A stretch of DNA of 64,000 bases, from NCBI GenBank assembly GCA_021442155.1, contig CM038229.1:90346693-90410692 (forward strand). Direction: 5' to 3'. The notes under the pieces are model-generated. The model had not been told where the DNA came from, ran no database searches, and worked only from the letters and a program-made list of their open reading frames with translations. A program made the position numbers and the translations under genes. This document shows, one piece after another, positions 36,301 to 49,830 of the stretch. This DNA is from Cymbidium sinense (Eukaryota > Streptophyta > Magnoliopsida > Asparagales > Orchidaceae). Position 1 is the first letter of the stretch. The number at the start of each line of letters is the position of its first letter.

Positions 36301-37500
36301 GTTCCTCTCCTTCTTCTCAAGGTGTGGGATTAATTTGATCCCAATCCGAGCTGTGAGCTTGACAGAGAAAGCGATGACATCCATCTTTCATCATTCATGA
36401 TGGAGAAAGAGATCATCATGCTCAAAGATGATAATGGATGGCTATGATTAAATCATGTTAGATCCAATTTCTTTCTCCTCTAAATCATGGATCAAATCAT
36501 GGTCGTCCGATCTTAGATCGAACAGTCCATGGAGTTAGCACGTCCGTCGTAATCTGAGTCAACAGCAGATGTGATAACTTAAATAGCCAATCCCATCGTG
36601 CCACGTGGTCCAATGGGATTAAGGCATTGATTAAGCTTAAATAATCTATTTTTAAGTCTAAAACTTCTACAATTTATAACTAATCCTAGAAAAATTCAAA
36701 AAATACAAACCAGGGCTCATTTTAAGGATATTTCAGAGTTGAATCTAGAAAAATTATTATTATTAGATTTTGAACAGTGATTTTGGCTTAACTAAAGTTT
36801 AATTAAAAATATAATTAGCTTAATTACTCCTTAATTAATCACTCAATTAATCTCAAATTTTCTGTGGATGTTTAGGGGGTTGACCTCTGCCTTCCCTATT
36901 TTGAAATTTTATTGGTTGCTTAATTAGAGAAATTAATTGATTAAGCCTTAATCACTCTCTTAATTTAAGTGAGTAATTAGTGAATGAACAATAGCTTAAT
37001 TAATTATTTAAGCCTAATTACTGCTGTTGAACAGTAATGGGGCTTAGGGAATGTGAATGGAATATTTTTCCTAATTCATTTCTAAGTTTTCTTTACTTTT
37101 TAAGATCAAATTAATGATTAATGAAGTAATTAATTGCTTAATTAATTAATTAATCTTTAAGATAAAATTAGAGCTTAAGTGATCAAATATAGGACTTAGG
37201 AATTAAGATTAAAGCCTCTTTCTTGATCTCTTTCCTTAGGTCAATTTCATTTCATTAATTGAACATGCTTAATGCTTAACCAAATGGATGAATGAGCTTA
37301 ATTAACTCAATCTAAAATCCAATTCACATTTAATCACCTTCAATCAATTTTGGGTAGGCCTATAGATGTTCAATAGTCTAAAGGAATCTAATGAAATTGC
37401 CTCTTTCATTTCTTAGGAGCATTGCTAATTTACTTTTCATGTGGTTGCATATCTATGGTGTTTATTTTAGGTTTCATGTGTATGTGTGTTTATGGGGGCA
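33363..37500 (+). repeat. Copy A 3' LTR, truncated
   Basis: Starts TGTTGACATCACTTTTGG, like copy C's TGTTGACTTTATTTTGG (60065) and the inverted TGTTGACCTCATTTTTGG of copy B (45503). It runs through the same landmarks as the 5' LTR to a point equivalent to about 27790, where copy B begins (between 37440 and 37543). Confidence 0.8.
34480..35370. promoter_or_regulatory. W-box-core array in copy A 3' LTR
   Basis: Dense TTGACC/GGTCAA with two exact 16-bp palindromes TTGACCAATTGGTCAA at 34937-34952 and 35246-35261. Confidence 0.6.
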
Positions 37501-37910
37501 TCACATCGGTGGATGTACTTATTGAGGTGATCGGCATGATATTGTGGTGAAATTTTTTTAATGTTCCTCTAAAGAATAAAATATATACTTCCATTTTCAC
37601 TGCGGGTTAAAATGAAGATAGAAATATACATCTCTTCTTTTTTTATGCAATTTTCACTCCACATAGATTCATAGATATTCTTATTGAGGGTGATCAATGA
37701 CATTGGGAGCCACAGATTTGGAGATGTACTTATTGAGGTGATTGAGTACAATATTATGGTAAAAAATTTTAAATGTTTCTCTAAAGAATAAAATATATAC
37801 TTCCATCTTCACTCTATGCGGGATAAAATGAAGATAGAAATATACATCTTTTATTTTTTTATGTAATTTTGACACCACATAGATTTGTAGATGTTCTTAT
37901 TGAGGGTGAT
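37501..37910 (-). repeat. Tandem duplication of about 210 bases at the outer end of copy B 3' LTR
   Basis: TCTAAAGAATAAAATATATA occurs at 37567 and 37780, each followed by ATGAAGATAGAAATATACAT and TTCTTATTGAGGGTGATC. The 5' LTR of the same element has one copy only (58952-59075). A shorter piece of the unit (37503-37540) lies outside the nominal LTR end. Confidence 0.75.
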
Positions 37911-40900
37911 CGGGTATGACATTGGGGAGAGGTGCACTATCTCGAAAGATAGAAATCATCACCCTATAATGAACCTAATCACCTCAACTAGAACTCCTAA
38001 GGACAATGGGTCTGCATATGTACCAGAGATTCCTTCCTTCCTTTACATGGAAAAGTAAAGTAGGGTTTATTTTAAACCAGGTTTGTTAAGTTCCCTATGG
38101 GGGCAAGCCTCCATAGTTAATTACATCCTAAGGGATGAGATCCTTTAGGAATACTCTTGATTAAGGTAAATGATCGTTGTCTCCAAAGATTTCAATAAGT
38201 AGGACTATCAATTGATTAATTTATTTCAAAAGATCAAATAGAATTGATTAAAGAGAGGAAGTTAATACCGAAGCCAAAGGAAGATAAGTAGGAGATGCTC
38301 ATGATGCTAGAAAATCTAGCGAGCATCCCAAACTATCCTATGGTTGGGCTTTACATTTTTGAAATTAATTTAATTTATTTGAGTTTAATTTTTCATTAGA
38401 AATTTAAGGCTTATGATTCCACAACACAAGATTGTGAAAATTTTCAAGAGGTGAGGATTTGTACTTACGGACCGCAGAGGGGAGAAGCAACGTCAGAACC
38501 TAATTGTAGGGAGCTTTGGCAAGGGCCAAAAGCACAACTTAAGTCTAAGGCAAAAATGGGTATATGGTTTCCCTCTACAAGAGAGAGTAAACCACCCGAC
38601 TGCTTGGACTTACAACCGTCTGGGGGTGGCTGCCAACTAACTCCTCCTATGATTTTAAATTCATGTAAGCAAGTCATATGCTTTATGCAAGATAGCTAGG
38701 CTGTTATTTATTTAGAAAGAAACTAAGTCCTTAAACTCACCCCCTAAAGAGACTAGATCATATAAGAGTTTGCTTCAAATAACCTAAATCTAATACAAAT
38801 CATATTACATTTTATTTTAATTTTTGGACAATCATTTTGACTCAGGCTAATAGGATTCATATGACTAATGCATTAGAAATGAGATTATTGGCCAAAATCA
38901 AGAAGGGAGAAGGTGTGTTTCCACTTCTACCAAAAGTGGAAGCCCTCCAATCAGGAGTGAAAATAATATGCATTTGTGCATGATGTTATAAAAGAAATGC
39001 TCATCCAACTAAGGGGTTGCTAATTCTTTTATCTTAATTTTAGCCTAAGCTTTAGGTAAGGTTATGAGTTCTTTATTCTTAATTTTGAATTGTTAAATTT
39101 GGATGAAGATTTATTTTTCCCTAAGAGCCTAATCTACATCCAGGCCATACATCAAGCAGAAAAAAACTAGAAAAAGGATGCCATTTTAATGCACAAGCTA
39201 AACAAATCATCAATCAATTTATAAAGCTAACACAAAAGAATAAGAGGTCATTTGTGGTCGGGCACCATCGTACAAACCCGAAAACAAATTGGGTAGCCAA
39301 GCTCTACCCTTATACAACCCGGATTACAAATGAATTAATTACAATTAAGCAAGTAATTCATTGTTATGGTTCAAGCTTCATTTCTTCATTCTTCTTTTCT
39401 TCTCTCTTCATCTTTTCTTCTTTCTTCTTTGGTTCCTTTTTTGGATGGTTGGAAGGTGGTTGCTCCAAAGCTTCTCATGATACATAAGGTGAAATATTAT
39501 GACCAATGCTCATCTAATCCCCATAATAATCATTCTAAAATCCTAATTGCAAAGTTACATGAAAAGGAAAAGTAAATCTAGCTTAACACCTACAAAACAA
39601 AGATTAGCTAAACAAACCACACAAATCCTAAGCATGTATATTGGACTTATCATACATGACTAAGTCTACGGCCTATTGAATTATGCTTAGGGTATAAGCA
39701 CCTACACAACAAAAGTATTTATATTTTTATTTATTACAGCGCCTCTTAAGCACAATCCCCTGCAAAAAATAATTATTAGACTAAATCATCCTATCATTTA
39801 TTCTACGCACATACATCCTAATCATCCAGACTAAAACATATATCATAAAATAAAAGCAAACATCAAACCATGCATCGCCCTAACCTAAAGCTAGAAGTGG
39901 TGACTTAGCCTAATGTGTATGCTTTAAAGGTTTATGTGGTATGCTTAGCTATGGCCTAATGTTAGAATTTTTTTTAAGTGTGAAGAATGTTTAATTTAGA
40001 GGAGGGTTTCATTCAAATGGATTAGTTGTTTTGGGTTGATTTTATTTTATGTTTTGATTGGGTTCAAGTGAATCCTATAATTAATTACTAAATTATAAAG
40101 AGAGAGAAAGAGAAGAGAACTTCTCTTTCCTTCCCTAACCTAAGTAATTTCTAAAGTGGATTTATATTTTAGTTTTATTTTATGAATATTTTATTATATG
40201 TTTTAATTAATCCTAAGTTTAGATGAACTATAAACAAACTTATTCAAAAAGAAAGACATTTTAAGATTAAGTAAGATGAACTAAATTCACAAAACATACA
40301 ACACTTCATTTCTTTTCCAACATGTATAACATGCATATGAATGAGTCCTAAACATATCTATACAAACAAATGGGAATGTTTAGCACACTTTATGATGCAT
40401 GCTAAGTAGTTCATTTAAGAAAATTTGAATATTTATGATGCATGATTTTCATTAAGTAGCAAAGGGTTTCTTATCCAATTTTCACATGCACATATGAATG
40501 TATGAAAGGCATAAGTGAGTAATGATGCCATTGTTAACTAGGGGTGTAAGGTACAAGACCTACTTAGGGCTGCTTAAAGCCTCATAACCTGGGATTATCC
40601 AGACTAATATACCACTTTCCTTAAATACAAGCATGTGTACAAAAGAAATGATTAGAAAAAGAAAGATTGCAAAAGTTTGTGCTGGTTGATTTATTTTTGT
40701 TTATGCAATTTATATGTACAAGTATAGGTATCCTTCTTAAGTAATAGTATAGGAATGAATAGGAGATGGAACTAGGCAATTGTTAGGTTCATTTCAAATG
40801 AACTATACACTTTGCCAAATCCTATTCAAAACTATACCAAAAGAGAGGAGAAGGAAAACTATACTAAGCACATCCTTATATTTTCACTCACTTGTAAGCT

Positions 40901-43900
40901 TATAAGATATAAGTAACACACTTTCAGTTTTGATAATTGATTCATATATTTTGAAAATAATTTGGATTTAATAGTGATAATAGTCACTCATATTCTTACT
41001 TTAGCCAAAACATGCAATTTGACATAAAAGAAATATTTTCATTTTAAATTTGATTTTGAAAAGCATGAATGTATGAAATCATATGACATGCACATTTAGC
41101 ATGCTAGGAAAGAACTAAAGTAATGAAAGCATGTAAACACATTCACCTTAATTAATTCCTAAAAGCAATCTTATGAAATAAGAAAGCTTAAAAGTTTGTT
41201 TAAAGTGATTTTTATTTGAGCTTGAGTTCAATTTTATTTGGAAAATGTGAGGTGAGTTTGATGTTCCTAACCCATTCCCACATGTGTTTGATATTTTTGT
41301 TCAATTTTTAGGTGATTAGATTCATTTTATATTTTGATTAGGTTAAGGTATGAATTAAACATGTTAATTATCCCATACCTACACCACCTTAGCATAGTTA
41401 ATCAAATAATTATGAGCCAATGAGATGACATAAAACCTCATAAGAAATTTAAATTTGCAATGCACCTAGGAAGGAAAAGGCATAATGCAATTTGGCTGAT
41501 TAATTATTAATTAAGCTAAGGAGGGGTTAACTTAAGTAATTTCAAAACACCCCTCACATATATGAGTTGAATTTTTATTTCTTGAATTGTACTTAGGCTC
41601 TTGAACACCTAAGTATCTACCCAAGAAGAATTAATTGAGTTCTAGAAAGTTATAGAATTTGTAAAATTAATTAAGGGGTAATTAGTGAATTAAACCTTAA
41701 AAAAATGGATTACGAAAAAAAAGGGGTTTAAGGAATAGCTTAAGGGAATGTCCCAAAATTATTCCCTAAACCTCCTATTCATTTAAACAAAACTTAATCA
41801 ACTCAATTAGAGGTTAAACCACTAATTACAACCTTAATTAACCTTAATTATATTAAAGGAGTAATTAAGGAATGAACTAGCAATTTCTAATTAAGCTACC
41901 AAATCCTAAGAAAATTAGGGAAGACAAAAATCATCCCTCTAATTACACCCAAGAAGTTTAAGATTAATCAATGGATTAATTAGGGAGTAATTAGCAAATT
42001 AGCATTCCCAATAAAACCCAAATTCAGAGAAAAGAAATATTTAAAATTAATTTTAGAATATTCTATGTTCAATTATCTTTCTAATGAAATTTATTTCATA
42101 TTTGTTTTATTTTTATATGTTGATATATGAATTTTAGAAGCTTAGGTGAATAATTAGAATTAAATAAATCCTTAATTATATCATTAATCCTATGACGCCA
42201 CGCATGCGGCTGATGCAGCATGTGCTTTACACGCATCACCTCCCGATTGGTTTTTTAAAATGTCGCATCATAGCGCCGCGTGGTGGCGGCACTACGCGCT
42301 TTCTCCTCAGCTGTCCGATCAAGGATCGATGGTAGATTAAAGCTTAGAGAGATTAAAATGAATACATCACATATCCATCCATACAAAATGCATGGAAGGA
42401 TGGCCAGAGATCCATCCCTGTTCTCCCTTGTGAACAATGGAGGTCGTCCATGTTCTAAGGGATGATCCGAGCTTGATTGAGCTTGGATTAATCCTAATTT
42501 TTATCCACACCATCAACATGCATACAAGATTACATCCAACCGCTAGATTTTCATGGGGTAAAGATTTTCTTCACAAAGGACCAACACACAATAGAATTAA
42601 GCTCGATTTAATGGCAAACCTCACCGAGGAGATAGGCTTGTGCTCAATTCCCTTGGAGAAGCTTCGTCTAGTTGAGATGAAGCTTTGCTAAGAGTTTGAG
42701 GCTTGGAAATTGAATGGATTCTTCTAGAGGCCAACTCCTTGTTAGCTTGAGCTCAGCTTTTTTCTAGGGCACACCTCTGCTGCCTTTGAAGCTTGGGAAA
42801 GAAATATGGGTGCACTCGACATGGTCCTCTGATGAAGCTTGAAGAAGGATTTGAGTGGAATTTGAGTGTGGAGAAAGTGGGAAATTCAATCGAGCTCCCC
42901 TATTTTTACTTAAGAAAAATCGAGAAGATGGAAATTGAATCTCTCTCTAGGAAGCTTAGGATCACTTGCAAATGGCTCCTATGATTCCTTCTCACTCAAT
43001 CGACTATGGCTCTGTGAAGATTCAAATGAATTAAGAGGAGTATATCTTTCCCTTTGGCAATCGGACGACTGAGCATAAGCTTATCATTTTGATCCAATTG
43101 CCTTGATTTAGTGGGTTGTTTTAACTATTAGGACTATCCTTGAGTTCATTTTAGGCTAGGGAGTGGAATGGTGAACTCCCCATGTCCTCCATTTGAGTGT
43201 AAGGAAGATTCCCATGTGGCCATTTCCATGCACATGGTTGGTTTGGCCATCAGGTTGCCTGACCCAAACCCATTGGGTACACCACCCTCCTTAGTGTTCA
43301 CTTGATCCACTAGGAGTATCAAGTAGGTATGAAGAGGATTTGACCAAATTCCAAGTGGAATTGACCAAAATTTACTCTAAGGCCTAGGGGTAGATGGTCA
43401 TTTGGTTGATTTTTGAATTTGGGCATGTTTGGTATGTTGATAAAATAGGTTTGGCCAAGTTTCATTGGATTTGGACTTCATTTGGTATGGTTTGGCTCAT
43501 GTTGACCCATTTAGGTCAAAATGGGTCAAGTTGACCAATTGGTCAAATTGGGTCAAACCAAGGGTTGGGTCAAGTTCATATGACCATTTGAAATGTTTTG
43601 GTAGCTTTGGTTTGATTCAATTTGGTTTATGTTTGAATTAGGTTCATATGACTTCATTTATATCAAATGGGTCAAGTTGACCAATTTCACCTATTTGGCC
43701 TATTTAAGCTAGGTCATGAGTAAGTTTATGTTTGGTTAGTCATATGAAGTAGATTGGTATCTTTGTTTCTAATCAATTTTGGTTAAGTTTGAATTTGGCT
43801 CAATATGACCCTTTAGGTCAAGTTGGGTTCAAGGTCAATTGGGCTAGGTTAGGTTTAGTTGGCCAATTGAGGCTTTGGTCAAGTTCACCAAGTGATTTGG

Positions 43901-45503
43901 AATGAACTTGACCCATTAGTTTCAATCAATTTAGCTTAGATCAAGTTTTGACACATTTTGACTTTTAGGTCAAGTTGGGTCAACTTAGCCAAGTGGTCAA
44001 TTGGGTTAGGTTAGCTCAAATATTGATTTGGTCAAGTTCAAACATTGATCATGAATGAACTTAGATCATTGGTTTCAATCAATTTGGCCTATGGTGGATT
44101 TTGGCTATGTTGGGTTTCATTTTGGCTAAGTGTTGACTTGGCCAACCCTTAGGTTTGACTTGGTTTGACCCAATTTGAGTGATTGATCATCTCATGATGA
44201 GAGCTTAGGTGGGCTTAGTTCAATCCAATTTGGTAAGGATTAAAATTTGGCTCATAAGGACACTTAAGTTCACTTTGGGTCAAGTGGGCATAAGTGGGTC
44301 AAATGGCGTCAAAGCTTGATTTGAGTTTGATTGAACTTGTATATGGACTTATGATTGAAATATAAATCCATTTGCAAGTGGTTTGAAGTCAAATGGGTTT
44401 CGATTCATTTGACAATTTCAAGTTCAAAGGGTGAACATGAAATGGATTTTGGCTTGATTTTTGAGTTGAGTTTTGATTTGGTGATTGAAGTTTGTATTTA
44501 TATTTGGATTCATGATTGAAGGATTGATTGAATCATGAAGGAAACTCAAGAGTTTGGCTTGATTTGAAATTGATTTAGCTAAGTTCAAGATTTTGACTTG
44601 AAAGGCTTAAGTTGAATTTTGACTGAGTTTGATTTGATTTTTGGAAGTGGTTTTGATTGTTTGAATGTATATTTCATTTATATATGTGAATATAAATAAG
44701 ACTATAAATGGGTTATGATAAAATTTCATGAATTTGAAGTGATTTGAACATGACTTAAGCTAAATCCTTAAGAGGGAATTAAGGGCTTAAGAAGGATTTT
44801 GAATTAGGAATTTGAACTTTGGATTTTGTTTGATTGATTTGAATTTATATTTCATTTATATATGTGAATATAAATCAGAATATAAATGAGTTATGAGAAA
44901 ATTTCAAGGGTTTGAATTGATTTAGATTTGATTTAGGCTAAGTCCTTAATAAGGAATTAAGGACTTAAGAAGGATTTTGAATTGAATTTGAACTTTGAAT
45001 TTGGTTTGATTGATTTGAATTTATACTTCATTTATATATGTGAATATAAATGAGAATATAAATGAGTTATGAGAAAATTTCATGAATTTGAAAACATTTA
45101 TATTTGATTTTGGCTAAGTCCATGAAAGGAAATCAAAGGACGTAGGCAAGATTTGGAGTTTGGAATTTCAATCATGGACTTCAATCGTAGGTTCCAATCA
45201 TATGACATTGATTTGAGTTTGGAGAAAATCAATCAGGCTAGAATTGATTTAGGTTTCATGTTGATTTGATTTGGAGTTTGACTTGAAGGAAGGAAGCAAG
45301 GAAAGTGGTTCAAGCTATGGGTAGGCAAATTTTCCTAACACCCCGGGCATGACCTATTCTACAGCTAACTCTTCTAAGTCTCTGGGCTAAGTAAGTGTCC
45401 ACCTAATCACTAGATGTGTCTTAAGACTAAGGAACTCTTAATGTCTAAGAGAAGTTCTATGTCTAAGATGGAGGTTGAGCTCATCCCAAAAATGAGGTCA
45501 ACA
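37543..45503 (-). repeat. Copy B 3' LTR, about 7.96 kb
   Basis: On the - strand it starts TGTTGACCTCATTTTTGG (45503) and ends TTCACCACA (37543), the same termini as the other copies. The whole LTR is non-coding; short frames in it are chance. It contains the inverted W-box array (43400-44350) and a G/C-rich patch (42190-42300). Confidence 0.8.
43400..44350. promoter_or_regulatory. W-box-core array in copy B 3' LTR
   Basis: Dense GGTCAA/TTGACC, with the exact palindrome TTGACCAATTGGTCAA at 43531-43546. This is the inverted counterpart of 24830-25660. Confidence 0.6.
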
Positions 45504-47973
45504 AAGGGCAACAATAGGTGTGGTGGTGACAAGGAATACCACACATATTAGTGTTGACCGCAACAATCAACAACATCGAATGACCACAAGCACTAACGGA
45601 GATGATCTACTCCTAACCCGAGGTGTAGAAGGAATCGAACTTAATGCAATGTGGCTGCATGTCAAGGACATAAGAGAGGGAAGGAGAATCCACTAGGGAT
45701 AGAATATGTGAACCTTCCACTGGGGAAGCAAGTTCAAGTCATCCACAAGGGATGAAAAGTTTGATTTGATTTGAGTCTCGGGAGAAATTTCTTGGGAAGA
45801 GGGTTGAATTTGTTTCATTTTTTTTAGATTTGGATTTTGAGATAGGCCATGTTGGTTTGTAATGGATCACACTGAGTAGGAGCCATAGAGGCCTAGACCT
45901 AATTCAGATTTACCAATCCAAATGGGTAGTCTACTAAACACATAGTAGGACTAGCCAACCAAAGGGATGCCTTTGGGTATGCAGCAACTGTACTAGGAAG
46001 AAAGTGTAGTAGACTTACATCCTTCAAAGTAAGGACCAGGGTAATATATTGGGCAAGACAAAACCCAACTTAGGACTGACTATTGAGTGAATGCCACTGG
46101 GGGACTTAGATCAACTCAAAGATAGTCAAGATTAATTTCATTTTTAGATTTATTTTGATGGATTTCATTGGTTTGTGATGGATCACACTGAGAAGGAGCT
46201 TATATCAGCCTAGACCTATCTCATATTTTTTGATCTAAAGGGAGTAGCTTCCCGGTCGATGGGAGAACTATCTGACCAAAGGAGTGTCTTATGATTTGCA
46301 ATGATCAATTAAAGGAAAGAAAGCGTGAGGACTCACATCTTCCACTACAAAAGACCATTGGGGTGATCAATTGCTTTGGGCAATAAATCAAACCTGATCT
46401 AGCACTGCCCATCGATTTGCAACAATCATACTAGAAAGAATGCATCATAGTCTTACATCTTCCAAAGCAGAATGATTGTTGGGGTCCTTCTTTTAATCAA
46501 AATAGATTGAACCTAGCCTAAGGGCAACTACAGAGTGAGTGTTGACCTGGGGACTTATCTCAACTCAGGTAGTCAGGCAATTCCTATAGGGAGTTCTGCT
46601 GACACTGCCCTGAAGATAGGGTGCATACTTGAGAAAAGGGGCCCTTTTGGGGGCTTGAATTCCTAATCCACAAACAAATTAATTTTATTTATTTTATTTA
46701 GTTTGTTATATGGACCCTATTAGTTTGCGAGGGATCAAACTGAGAAGGAGCTTATATCAACCTAGACCTATCTCAGATTTACTAAACCAAGGGAGAATCT
46801 GCACATCTGCTGAACAAATTCTCTAACCACAAGGGTGGCTACTAGGAAAGGGGAACTATCCAACCCAAGAGTAACTCGGGTAGTGTTTAAATAGGGTCGC
46901 AAAGGACGTGACCCAAATAGAGTGCCTACAGGGGATGGGGCTGCTAAGGGCTTAATCCAGAACCCTGAGAGAATGACATGGCTAGTCATATATTCAATAG
47001 GTATTGTCCAACTCAAGAAAAAAGCTGGGACTCACATGCCAAGAGTGGTGTATCGGGTGAGTCACTGCCATCATAGAACATCAACCAACCTAAGGTGCCT
47101 GCAAAACAATCGCCTTAGAAGAAAGCTCGGGGACTCACATCCTCCCATAGCGAATTGATGGGATAGTCTATCTTTGGCTCGATAGTCATGTCACTTAGGG
47201 TGACTATTGAGTGAATGCCACTAGGAAACTTACATTGACTCAAATGTAGTCAAGAGGAAAGGAGCCTGGGACTTATCCTAAACCTCAAATATACCGACCT
47301 AGTTAGATCGGGATGATTAGTTCAAGAAGAAAGCATGGAGACTCACATCTTCTTAAACAAAATCAACAAGAGGTAGCTTAGGTTTGGCGGAAGTTTACCA
47401 TACTAAGGGCTTGGTTTGCAATGATCAAGTTAGAAGAAAGCATGGGGACTCACATCTTCCAAACAAGTGACCATTGGGGTGACATACTAAGGTAGCATGT
47501 AGACCTAGAGCCTAATCGGTGAGTGTCATAGAGGCTTGCTCCCACATCAAAATAGCTTCGAGACAAAAAGATATGTGTTTATTTTTGTGCATGTGTTAAA
47601 GGGAATATCTTTGGAGGACTCAGACACCTACCTTAAACACGCTTGGGGATTTGATGAAATGGTACCATGGATGCAAATAGGAATTTCGGCTAAGAAAGGA
47701 TGTCGCTTGGGTTCTCTTACACCTATCTTAGTTGTACTATTCAAAATAGGATGCCTTTTGAGTTCTCTTACACCTATTCTAATAACACCAGGAGATTGTC
47801 TTTATGTTGTGAAAGAGGGATAGGATGCCACTGGGGGACTCTTACACCTACCCTAAGCACGTCACGTCGGATTCACAAGACAAGCAAACAATGCTTCGAA
47901 AGGTGAGAAGATTTTGATGAAATGGAACCAGATTTTTGTTGATTGATAGAATTATTTTCAAACACGATTTATT
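45504..47973 (-). other. 3' internal untranslated region of copy B with short repeats
   Basis: About 2.5 kb between the integrase stop and the 3' LTR. At least six degenerate copies of AGAAAGC(A/G)TGGGGACTCACA, followed by TCTTCC, are seen on the + strand near 45995, 46317, 46435, 47118, 47328 and 47433, with a weaker one near 47020. GCCACTGGGGGACT also recurs (46032-46050, 47217, 47826). Frames in it do not resemble proteins. Copy A has a shorter version at 32224-33362. Confidence 0.6.
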
Positions 47974-49370
47974 TCATGGGTAATATTTCTTTAGATAGAG
48001 CCCATTAATTGGAAGCATCGGTGTTCCCCATTATAATCAATGAGCTGATAAGATCCTCCTTGGTAAGCCTTCTCTATGACATAGGGGTCTTCCCAAGTGG
48101 GTTCAAACTTGCCTCCCATCTTTTGATAGGCAACAATTGGTCTCCATAGGTCAAACACAAGTTCTCCTACTCAAAAAGACCAAGGGCAGACCACCTTATT
48201 GTGAGCTTGAATCATTTTGGCTTTATACAACTCGAGGTTCTAGCACTCCCGTAGAAGACTTTTCTCCAAACCTTCAAGCTCTTCTAACTATAACTTTGCA
48301 TTTTGCTCTGTAGTGATCTTGCTACCAAATGCTATTCTTAGTGATGAGAGTTAAACTTCTAAAGGTAAGCGACTTGAACCCATACACTAAGAAAAATGGG
48401 GTAAACTGAGTTGGTGTTCGGTATGTGGTGCGGTAGGCTCACAAGTCTTCAACCAACTGCTCATTCCACTATCGCTTATTGTCATCAAGAGTCTTCTTCA
48501 ATATCTGGATGAGAGTTTTGTTGAATGATTCTACTAAGCCATTTTCTCTGGGGTAGTAGATGGTGGAGTATCTCTAATCTATACCGTGTCTTCTAGCTAA
48601 GTCATTGATCTTGGTGATTTTGAATGCAATACCATTATCGGATATAATTCATCGAGGTACGCCGAACCTATATATATGGTCAAAAAATTGAAGCACATGG
48701 TGAGCTATGACCTCTTTGAGTGGTATTGCTTCCACCCACTTAGAAAAGTAGTCGGTGGCAGCTAAGATGAACCGATGCCCCTTGGAAGAAGGAGGATTGA
48801 TTGGACCCACAATGTCAATATGCCAACACTCGAATGGCCATGAGGCCAATGTACAGTATAGAATGTTGGGTGGTTGGTGGAGGACCACACCATGTACCTG
48901 ACACTAATGACATCTCCCAGCTATATCTATGTAGTCTGTAATCATCGACGGCCGGTAGTATCCTAGTCTCTTGATCTTCATCTTCATCTTCAGACTGGAT
49001 TAATGTGCTCTGCATAGACCTAAATGTACCTCAGTTATAATGCCACGAGCTTCATATTTTCTAAACAGCGTAACCACATTTGGTCAAAGGACCGGTGATA
49101 TAGGGTGCTATCAATGAGAGCATAGGAGAGGGCTCTCTATTTCACCTGATGGGCTTGTGACTTTTCTTGAGGTAATTTATCAATGTTCAAATAGTCTATG
49201 AACAGTTGCCTCCAATCCAGCTCCTTGTCCATTTTGACAATGGCAACCTCCCCTTCAAGAGAAAGTCTTTCGATGAGTTCAGCCTCAATAAGGGATAGGA
49301 CTTGTCTGTTTAGGACCCTTATTGAAATGGACTCATCTTCTAGACATGTCAATTCTTTGGCAAGTTTGGC
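47974..49370 (-). pseudogene. Copy B integrase, broken
   Basis: In reading order: the RNase H-integrase linker DWRQLFIDYLNIDKLPQEKS (about 49210-49150); a zinc-binding HHCC remnant (about 49060-48900, with CHxCQVHG); the first catalytic Asp in WPFECWHIDIVGPI (about 48845-48800); the FSKWVEAIPLKEV block; the second Asp in IISDNGIAF (about 48640-48615); the Glu in ENGLVESFNKTL (about 48550-48510); and the GPY/F-like tail ending LKKYYP-TGA at 47976-47974. This enzyme inserts the cDNA into the genome. Several stops and frameshifts interrupt it. No chromodomain follows, as expected for the Tat group. Confidence 0.9.
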
Positions 49371-49379
49371 TAAAGCATC

Positions 49380-49830
49380 TCCTACTGTTCTCCTGAGGGA
49401 ACCATATAGATGGTGACTTTAGGAATTTGGGCCAACGACTTCATGGTATACTCATGGTAATGATGAAGCTTGGGTTTAAGAACCTTGTAAGACCCAGAAA
49501 TCTGATTGATGACCAACTGAGAATCCTCAAAGATATTGATGCTCTTGACACTAATAGTGATGGATAACTCTAAATCAATAATCAAAGCCTCATACTTGGC
49601 TTCATTGTTGGTGTAGGGGTTGGAAAGATAGTATGAGAATCTCATCACATCACAGTCTAGAGTTAGGAGAATTATTCTTACCCCTACTTTTTCTGGAAGA
49701 GTAGATCATGGTGCTTCCCCTTTATGAAAAGAAGTTGCATCATCAAAATACATCTCCCATCAGCAGTTGTCGGCCTCTCCTAAGTTCATGATTTGTTCAT
49801 CAGGGAGATCATCACTAAGAGGAGAATCAG
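49380..49830 (-). pseudogene. Copy B RNase H (Tat-type), broken
   Basis: The frame 49648-49382 reads NPYTNNEAKYEALIIDLELS, then INIFEDSQLVINQISGSYKV and KPKLHHYHEYTMKSLAQIPK. The TNNEAxYEAL...DSQLV..Q..G pattern is that of the additional archaeal-type RNase H found in Tat retrotransposons. Just upstream, PLPADSPLSDDLPDEQIMN and MYFDDA (about 49840-49720) mark its start and first Asp. The GDSQLV glycine is changed to E (FEDSQLV). Confidence 0.85.

Larger units (their letters stand above)
24024..37500 (+). mobile_element. Copy A: internally deleted giant LTR retrotransposon (Ty3/Gypsy Tat-like family), + strand
   Basis: A 5' LTR cut by the gap (24024-31838), a 1.5-kb internal remnant (31839-33362) and a 3' LTR truncated near 37500 share order and orientation. 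The remnant keeps only the integrase C-terminus and 3' untranslated DNA. Primer site, gag, protease, RT and RNase H are gone. The right part of its 3' LTR is displaced by copy B. Confidence 0.8.

Noticed and set aside
42255..42984. Several 60-84-codon frames as genes in copy B 3' LTR
   Set aside because: They lie inside the LTR, in several frames, and are not conserved in copy A's LTRs.
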